Assembly (NCBI RefSeq): GCF_027580225.2 | Contig: NC_073346.2 | Span: 11,620,001 to 11,684,000, forward strand | Length of the DNA: 64,000 nt | Origin: Misgurnus anguillicaudatus | Lineage: Eukaryota > Chordata > Actinopteri > Cypriniformes > Cobitidae | Reading direction: 5' to 3' | Shown: positions 55,998 through 64,000 of the stretch, one piece after another | How the letters are laid out: every line of letters begins with the position of its first letter | Position numbering within the stretch: position 1 is the first letter of the stretch | The notes under the pieces: generated by a model | Seen by the model: only the letters and a program-made list of their open reading frames with translations | The model's database searches: none | What the model was told of the DNA's origin: nothing | Position numbers and translations under genes: made by a program

Positions 55998-57154
55998 TCA
56001 TCCCCTGAAGTTAATTTTTTCCAGTATTTTTTTGAGGTCGAGCTGACCTATACTCTCAAGATACATAAATGGCATAATGACAGATCCCAAATCTGTGAAA
56101 CTCACTCCAAGAAAGATAAAAGTACAATAATAGTCATCAAAACTCATGGGTATTTTGTGTCCCATCGCAAAGATAACTGCTGGTGGCAGGTATGCAGTGA
56201 AAGTCATAACAAAACTGCTAATGATGGTCCGCATGGCTCTCTTCTTCTGTGGATGTACGGTATTTTTTCCCGAGGGATCTTTTCTTCTCAGGGCCCGATA
56301 CACAGTTATATCACAAAAACAAATGACAGGCAGGGCAATAAGTAGCGGTATAGATGCAATGGCCGTTGTCAAAGTCCATGGATGTATGACTATAACATAT
56401 CCGTAACTGATCATAAACAACCAGATTACCGTGGCAATCGTCTTTCTAATCATGTCAGTCTTCTTGCTGGTCCTGTAGATGATGGGATGAATTACGGCAA
56501 AATAATAATCTCCACATACACACGCCATGAAGAGAGGTCTGCCAGACATGGTTAGTGCATACATGAAATTACAAAAACATTCAAATTCGCTAATGTGCCA
56601 AACTATGTAATTCACAACATTAAAAGCAATAATACTCAGGAAAGCGAGATCAATGACGGTCATATTAAACACAAAAAAGTCATTTGAGATGTTTTGTCGA
56701 CGCCTTTGGTAAAGTTCCCGTAGTACTGCGGCACTGGCTGGGAAACCCAGCAGAACACATAATACAGTAAAAATGCCCCATAGTAAAGAAGTCATAGGAT
56801 GATTGGTGCATAATGTAAAATAATTTCCATTCTCAGTGTCATTAGGCAACTTTGAATTGTGAAATAAATTTAAAGCATTTAGTGACATTTTTAAGTATCA
56901 GATCTCCAGAGCTGAAAGAAGAAGAAAACATTGCAGTGAGACAGTATATTGTAAATATTTGTATCATATTCAGGTCTAAATGACTTTTGATATGAAACTG
57001 ATCTGCACAGACAGCGCACTCACATTTAATCTAAACTGAAGTTTAATTTAGTTGCGTTTGATTGCAAACCACTGAATCGGCAGAAATGAAATGGGAATAA
57101 TTCCAAAGTTATTATAAGAAATAAATATTATTGTAAGAATATTTTTGTCATACC
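55998..57154 (-). CDS. Atypical rhodopsin-like GPCR, copy 3
   Basis: A 296-residue seven-transmembrane receptor; ATG at 56888 in a large exon beginning at 56911 after TTCTTCTTTCAG. The 5' exon ends at 57154 (CACAGAG|GTATGAC), with a 242-bp intron. Sequons N16, N66 and N75. D80 in TM2 is kept. C104 and C106 precede TM3, but extracellular loop 2 (about 168-182) has no cysteine partner. GDYY at 126-129 replaces DRY. Loop 3 has KDPSGKNTVHPQKKRAMR (203-220). TM6 has YLPP (233-236) without CWxP. TM7 ends MPFMYLESI (272-280) without NPxxY. The tail is about 17 residues, lysine-rich. The charged loop 3 is the best conserved part of the family, so G-protein contact may be under constraint even though classic switches are missing. 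Class-A membership is safe; subfamily is not assigned. Confidence 0.9.
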
Positions 57155-57159
57155 TCTGT

Positions 57160-57477
57160 GATGTTCGAGTGTCTGAGTGAATGAGATCTCTCGCAGGTGT
57201 GTGGACAGCTATACTATAGGTCATTACCTTTAAAATCTGCTGCTTTGAATATGAAGGTAATTTGTTATTACAAAACACATCGACGGTAGCACTTTATTTG
57301 AATGTTTTGCTGTACTTTCTGTAGCCTTTTGCACACACAGATTATAGGAAAATGTGTCTGGGATCTATCTGGGAATTGTTGGATTTTGGTTCATTCATAC
57401 TGCCAGTAATTTTCTGGAATCTGTGCCTGCGTTAAGGGGCAAACTTACGATCTCTCTCGTGAAGCTAACACGTTAGT
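57160..57477. other. Upstream region of GPCR copy 3
   Basis: Non-coding; presumed promoter side. GGTAGCACTTTATTTGA at 57287 resembles the terminus of the 20135-21099 element but then diverges. Confidence 0.35.
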
Positions 57478-57672
57478 GACTTAAACTGCAATTTATCGAC
57501 GGGCTGCTGGAGGCTGGTTTCAAAAGGGAGTCAATTCCCATAGACCCCCATGTTAAAATGCCCAACTTTACATCAGAAATAAATATGTTTACAGCCTGGT
57601 ACACAAAGTGATTTTGGTCTATAGACGGTTTTAGCAGTAACAATATAAACAAACGTAACTTCCGGTAATCTA

Positions 57673-57971
57673 CACTGTAAAAAAAATCTGTAGAAATTGC
57701 AGCTGGGTTGCCGGTAATTTGGGGTAGATTTACATTTATGTTTTTTACTGGCAACATTTTGTTGATGATGATTTCTGGTTCCCAGAATGCTTTGCATGAG
57801 GCTGTTCATGTATAGTTTTATTCTGTAAAGATAAAGACTTGTTAATATTTAAAATTTATTTAACTTTGAACAAACTCTTGCCAGTAAATAACATAAATGT
57901 AAATCTACGGTAAATTACAGGCAACCCAGCTGCAATAACATTGTAATTTCTACGGAATTTTTTACAGTGTA
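57673..57971. mobile_element. MITE of the ACTGTAAAAA family
   Basis: ACACTGTAAAAAAAATC at the left and TTTTTTACAGTGTA at the right, with GCAGCTGGGTTGCCGGTAAT and its inverse GGCAACCCAGCTGC. About 300 bp. Confidence 0.75.
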
Positions 57972-58241
57972 AGCTAAGAATCAATAACAACAAAGTCCCT
58001 TTAACATATAGTTTATTTATATAACAAGCAAAATAAACAACACATAGATTACAAAGGAATTGTTATTTTTTGATGAGGTATTTGTTCAAGAGTTCAGCAA
58101 CTAGTCAGACCATTAAACAAATAGAGGCCGGAAGTACATTTCCGACCAGACGATTAATCGCGTCACCGCACGTGCATCTGATAAATATAGTTAATTTTGT
58201 CCTTCATAACAACTGTGAATTTTTTTTTTATAATTAAATTA

Positions 58242-59020
58242 TATTAAGCCTCAAAGTTCTGCATAATTAAGGCCGTGGCCACTTGAGTGACGGGTGCCAC
58301 TGCTGTCACTACCGTTGATCTAGGTGGGCATGGTTTAAGCAACTAGGCACCTCACCCACGTCTGCCACTTTGCTCATATTCAGTTATCTGTGAGTGATGC
58401 GTGATGACTTTGGGCTTCAAAAATGCTCTTCACAAACCTACAGGTGATGTCACGGACACTACGTCCATATTTTTTACAGTCTGTGGTTCACACACATCCC
58501 GTAAAGATCCCTAGAAGTAGGCAGCTACAAGCCAATAGATTAAATGCCTGAATTTTGTTGCAGATTTATATGTGAAGTGGTTTTAGACTAAATATTTAAC
58601 TGTGCTGCAATAATTTGATTGAAATTAAATATTTTAAGTAAGGGATAATGTATAGGAAGTAAGCCCTGGCAGTGTGATCAGGACTTGATGCGAAAGTGTA
58701 ATTACCCATTTATTACACAGCTATATAACCATAGACTGTAAAAAAGATGGACGTAGTGTCTGTGACGTCACCCATAGGTTTCTGAAGATCGTTTTTGAAG
58801 CTAAAAGTTGGCGGTGCCTGCCGCCGCCATCTTGGCCACGCGTCACCTTGCATCACTCGCGGATATCTGAAAATGGGTAAAAAGGCGGGACATGGGTAAA
58901 GCTGAGGTGACTGGTTGCTAAAACCACGCCCGCCTAGCTTGACTCTAGTGACAGCAGTGGCTGTACAACCGTCACTCAAGTGGCCACGCCCTTAATTATG
59001 CAGAACTTTAAGGCTTAATA
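58242..59020. mobile_element. Inverted-repeat transposon (TATTAAGCC termini)
   Basis: TATTAAGCCTCAAAGTTCTG with GCATAATTAAGG and GTGGCCACTTGAGTGACGG at the left are repeated inverted at the right. A second inverted pair (ACGTCCATNTTTTTTACAGTCT type) lies deeper in. Arms exceed 100 bp. Non-coding; the 88-residue frame at 58713-58979 is inside the right arm. Confidence 0.75.
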
Positions 59021-59245
59021 TCATTTAATCGGATGAGTTACAAAACAATTCACCCCACTCACAGTTCTCATGAAGGGCAACATTAGCTATATAGACAGAA
59101 ACTCTTTTTGTACAAGGCTGTAAACATATTATTTTCTACTGTAAAGTTGGCCATTTTAACATGGAGGTTTATGGGAATTGACTCCCTTTTTGACCCAGAC
59201 TCTAGTGGCCAGTCGATGAATTTCAGTTTAAATCACTTCCGTATT

Positions 59246-62200
59246 GGCTTCATCAGAGAGATCGGAAGGTTGCCTCTCGTATATAACTCAAGGTAAGAAA
59301 CATTAAATATTGATTTGAAATATTTTTAGCTCATTTTTAATGAATGCAGACCTTTCGCAAGGAAAACCGTTTACTTTCATATTTAGGATAAAACAAGACA
59401 TTCAAAGTTATATGGTATTAAAAGACGTATTTATATTTATTTTTTGTGTAATATTAAACTGTACCTGTCAAAATAATTTGCATCATCCAGATAACCATGT
59501 GTTTAGGTGATTGTTATATGGGAATAACAGAACTGCAAATGTTGCAAAAATCAAGCATTTCAACAAGCCGTGTAATAATGATTGTTTAATAAATGTTTCA
59601 TTACATTTCTATTTTTATATTCATAACAACATACTTCTGGTGTTGTCTGGAAAAGCAGTACAAAAATTTTAATATTGCTTTGCGTTTGTAGAAGTGGCTC
59701 AATGACACACGAGGCATGATGAAATAGAGAGCAATGCGTAAAACAATGAGAATGTAACTTCGAATTTGATATGCTTTAAGGTGTCCTGTCTAATATATTT
59801 AGTGTATAATGACTGATGGTAAGCTATGAATTCATAAAAGACATGGATGTTCATTTTCATGATGAAAACACTATCTCTGTATAAAATGAAATATGTTTTG
59901 ATCCATTGGTACTTACACTGTTTTGCTTATATCAGAAAATGACAAACTCTTCATGATATCACACAAAGGTTGATGCTAATTTTGGTACAATTTCAGCAAC
60001 ATAGAGTGACTTGTAGATTTACCTATACATTTAATTTATTATCAGATATATCTAAAGTTTTGTGTATACAGGTGTTACAAGAGGTATTTGTGTAGGCAAA
60101 ATAGCATTATACTGTATAAACAAAATTAAACCAGAAAGGGAAACATTAATCAAGACTCTTGACACTTGTCACTCATAGATCAGGGAACATGAGAGTGATA
60201 ATACTGAGCTGATGTCATTGCAATACACACACAACCCAATAAAAAGAAGAAGAAAAAACTACAATGTGAGAATGGAGCTAGTTCTAAAGCTCAATTTCTG
60301 TACAGTCTCAAAAAAATAAGGTACAAAAGCTGTCACTGACTGGCACCCATTTAAAAAGTATAGTCTTGTACCTAAAGAGTTATTAGTACCTCTAGGGTGC
60401 GGTTTGCTGGGGGGATATAACCCCCCCCCCCCCTTTGGTCTTCATATCCCTGCCACTGACTTATTATTTTTTATCCCCATTGTGAATATAAACAGCTGCC
60501 ACGCAATAGTGCAAACAACAATAAAATCAGGAATGGAGTATTACTGTCAGTGCTTTCGTTCATGAGTAGACAACGCATATAGGTTATGTCATCATGATCC
60601 TTTTTAGTCCTTGCCTGAATTTTCCAAATGTCGCCAAACACTAATAGTCTTTTTCAACACAAAAACAGCCAAATAGTAAATGTAAAGGATTTCAGGCAGC
60701 ATATCATCGTATTTTATAGGACCGCCACAAAACAAATTCAAGAAATATTACCATTTAGAATGAGACAGCAGAAACTCCCAGGATGACAGGAAAGTAAAAA
60801 AGTACTAAAAAACTAAAACAAAAAAAATAGTCTGCTATTTTCTTAGTCCGATATCTTGTCTAAGCAGGCATATATAGGCTATTTATAGTTATATTGAGAG
60901 TATGTTGTGTGTGGTTTTTTTCTATTAAATATTATGATTATAAACAAGTGTTTTTGCATTCTGGCATGTAAAGTGCAGTTTCTTAATTCTTTTATTAAGT
61001 TTCTGTAACTGAGGCCAGCAAGTCATGGAGAACTGTGCTCGTAAAAGTTAACCTTATGCTGCGTTTAGACCAAACTCGTTTGCGCCGCCAAAATCGTGTC
61101 TACCGCACCTAGTTTGCCGCTTTATCAGTTTGAATGCGAAGAGCAAAGTAGACACGCGGAAAAGCAAGCATTTGACGCGCGTCAGAGGCTAAATTCGCTC
61201 CTTGTGGGAGGGGCAAGTGCTATGCGGTTGTCTGTTTGCAAGATGACTGATGTTGATTGTGCATTTATCGAGAGGATTACCGGTTTGTATTTGGTAACCT
61301 TACTATAGGGGGAAAATAAACGGCGCGGGTCGATAAACGTCACGTGACTCAAAAGTGAAATGTGTTTTACAATTTACCAGGTTGCCCAATGAGAATAAGA
61401 ACTTGTGTCGTATAGCTCTGGGTGACTGCTTATGGACAATATCAAGCGTTCCTTCAGGTTGAATAAGTGACTCCGTGCGGGGCTTCCGCCACAGCAGCAA
61501 GCAGGCTCCTGATTGGTTAATGTGGCGCAAAATTCCGCCAAAGTTAAAATTTTTCAACTTGGGTGTCAGCCGCAAATTCGCGTCAAACGCAAAATGCACC
61601 AAAAGCACCATTCGCTCGTATCACGCGTACCGCGCCAGGGACCTCATTCACGCCGCGAGACCTCCAGACGCACGTCAACGCGTCTTCACATTGACTTAAC
61701 ATTGAAATCACTCGTGGTAGAGGCGTGAAGCGCGACATAACCTCAAAAAGTGCTCTAGCAACAGACGCTGGAGGTCATGGCCTTTAGCCGACCTTAATAC
61801 ACTGAATAATCAATATAAGCATGTGGTTCGTAATTTATTTTCATGAATAAAAAAAAACATCCCCCTCTGTTTTTCTTCACAAAAATCTGAGTACCTCAGC
61901 ATGGTCGTAGCCAGCTATGAGGCCACAGAGGTCCGGACCTCATCATTGTTTCATAACAAAAAATACAACTTGAAGTTCTCCAATTGAATAATTTAAACTG
62001 ACTCATATTGACATTCGCGTATATAATTACGTTTGGGCAGTTTACTGTATAGTTTAGTGTAAAATGATGGAGATTGGTTCAAGCAGTGAGACGCTGGCAG
62101 CCATGTGTGCAGCCGAGTGAAAATGTGCAGGTTAGGCGATGTCTCCGAATTGTTTCTAAAAGACAAGGTCTGAACTTATATTTTTCTTTATAGCCTATTT

Positions 62201-64000
62201 TGCTTGTTTTCGTATTAATAACTGGCAATATAAGGGTGCCCAGCCCCTAAACAGTAATCAAATGGCACATCATTCAGCATCTTTCAGTGTGGGCGGGTTA
62301 TATTACTGACATGATACATTCGGTAAGACATACGAAATAATCATCATGATTATGTATGCAAGAAACGCTTTCAACACTAAAAATTTGTAGAAAAATTAAA
62401 CAGGTACAAAGATAATTGGTTTTAAATGAAATATGCCAAATATGTAAACATTTGCCATGAAGAAGGCTTTGTTATTTCATTCAGTTTAGGAGGTAGAGCG
62501 TTAAACAAAGTAATGCTAAAAACATTCATAAGAGCGCTAAACGGAGTTCTTGTTTATATTGCCTAATATTGCTTATTACAACGAATAATATAATGCTATT
62601 ATAAGCATTTTTGCATGAAAATAAATTATCCACCCAAAGTCAACATTAAAGTATTTGATCTAATAAATATAATAATGTCCACACCCAAAACATATAAACA
62701 GAATGTGTATCAAAAGTGTAAAATGGCAAAAAGGTTACAACAGGATAGGGGAGGGCGATAAACCGGTATGATAGTAATTACCGGTATTGTGTCACGCCAT
62801 GATATGGATTTTGCAAAACCGTTGATACCGGCGTTACATATTTTAAACTTATCAGGGTTCCCGTGGGGTGTTAAAAAACTAACCTTCAGAAAGTTATATC
62901 TAAGGCCTTAAAACGCCCAGATCTTCATCCTAGGAATTTAACTTTCTGAATGTTATTTTTTTAAGACCCCGCGGGAGTTTACCCAAGTCTTAAAAGTCAT
63001 ACCTCCGTTCCCGAGATGCGCTGTCCACAGAAACACAAAACGAAAAGCTCCAATCGCACTTCAATCCATTTTAATCATCTTTTTTTTAAGAGGATGCACA
63101 TAATAGTGCACGCAAATCCTGCCAAAGACTATATTTCTGGTGTTGTGATCTGTATACAGCGAGTTTGGCGAGAAACAAGCCCGTGGCTTACCTAAGCATT
63201 AAACATAAGAGGACCCAGAAGCGAACAAAATCAACACTGCTTTATTGAAAATCAACTTAAACAGTCGGGCTGTCGAGTCCCAAGGCACCAACAGCCCGTC
63301 AACAGTGTTATACATTCAGGAGGCTTTTTTTTTTACAAGAAATTACCGTAATAAACCATAATTTGCCAAAAAGTGCAATTTATCTTCTTTTAGGAACCAT
63401 TCCTTTTTTGATAGCGCAAATGGTTGAGAAGTTACGGTTAAATGAATAGCGCTTTCAGAGTCCTTTAGCGGATAACGTAAGCAACATACCAAACACATTA
63501 AAACAGCCTTTAATGGTAAATTTTGTTTTCTTAATGCAGATTTATTAATTAGAGAGGCTATTAAACAATACATAGTGCATATTTACGCATAAAAACGTAT
63601 GAGTGGAGTATTTTTGGCACTGTGAATCTGCTGGTTAATTAAATTAAATGCAATAAATACATTAATTAATATAACTAACTTGTGTTAATAAACTGCATTT
63701 ATTAATGCGTTCAGGGATTAATAATAATTTAAAGTGAGATGGCATCTCCCATCAGATGTTCATATTAGCAACAAAAAGAAAATCTTGTTCTCTGTATATT
63801 TATAAATCAAACAGACACAAGATATACACAGCACACAGCTTTAAAGTTGTTGGATGTAGCGTAAAACATTGTAGTAAGGCATATAGCCTACCAGCAAATG
63901 ACCATACTAATTTCCATACTTTCATACTTCCCATATTAGTGACAATATGCATAAGAAGATGAGTCCACCAATCCACATAATGGCACTTTTTAAGGAAAAA
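59246..64000. other. Gene-free tail with decayed repeats
   Basis: No supported gene. A poly-C run lies at about 60421-60434. A segment starting TGCTGCGTTTAGACCAAACT at 61060, GC-rich to about 61735, is probably a MITE remnant. At about 62850-62985 GTGGGGTGTTAAAAAACTAA and TTTTTTTAAGACCCCGCGGG form a short fold-back. The frames at 61096-61728 and 63343-63962 have no family signature. Confidence 0.4.

Larger units (their letters stand above)
57478..59245. mobile_element. Large fold-back element with two nested MITEs
   Basis: Left arm text at 57478-57670 (GGGAGTCAATTCCCATAGAC, AACATGGGGGTCTATGG inverse) recurs inverted at about 59105-59245 (AACATGGAGGTTTATGGGAA, GGGAATTGACTCCC). Inside lie an ACTGTAAAAA-family MITE (57673-57971) and another inverted-repeat element (58242-59020). 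Confidence 0.6.

Noticed and set aside
57287..57330. Second copy of the GGTAGCACTTTATTTTACAG transposon
   Set aside because: Only the first 15 or so bases agree and no partner end was found.

Overview
This window is AT-rich, intron-poor nuclear DNA from a ray-finned fish. It looks cypriniform, because its repeats (a ZfL2-like L2 LINE, tRNA-SINEs with L2-type tails, dense hAT, Harbinger and TTAA/TA-flanked MITEs) resemble those of zebrafish and carp; that placement is inference. There is no prokaryotic-style coding. Most long open frames are repeat-derived.

Host genes: a dispersed same-strand (minus) cluster of atypical rhodopsin-like GPCRs. Three copies look complete (21724-22834, 45673-46776 and 55998-57154) and two are decayed relics (about 18086-18195 and 53800-53965). 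Each complete copy has a short 5' exon, a 165-242 bp intron and one large exon for the whole receptor. In the 21.7 kb copy the start codon now lies in exon 1. No other confident host protein gene was seen. A two-exon, probably noncoding transcription unit may lie at 42.2-43.0 kb.

Mobile DNA by region. 0-18 kb: TTAA-flanked MITE, hAT MITE with perfect 8-bp TSD, fold-back elements, a minisatellite (8.4-9.0 kb), a tRNA-SINE (12.3 kb). 18.5-21.4 kb: a hAT element with 8-bp TSD carrying three further elements, two side by side and one nested in another. 26.3-30.0 kb: a second hAT (8-bp TSD) containing a TA-flanked element swollen by a 1.1-kb minisatellite, plus a LINE fragment.

30.1-41.9 kb is the most interesting locus. 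It is an 11.8-kb structure bounded by a 6-bp direct repeat and by inverted arms of about 1.29 kb. Each arm holds the first exons of an IS3-like helix-turn-helix integrase gene, and the interior holds a terminal HECT-ubiquitin-ligase-like exon. I read it as one decayed IS3EU-like DNA transposon. It was later hit by an L2 LINE encoding an esterase-type ORF1 and an endonuclease/RT ORF2. That LINE was in turn interrupted by a 2.1-kb transposon with 28-bp TIRs, a 4-bp TSD and nine copies of a GTGACGGGGTGGTA-like motif.

43-64 kb: more MITEs, a degenerate Ty3/Gypsy gag-pol relic (49.9-51.5 kb), and a fold-back complex at 57.5-59.2 kb. From about 59.3 kb to the end I see no supported gene.
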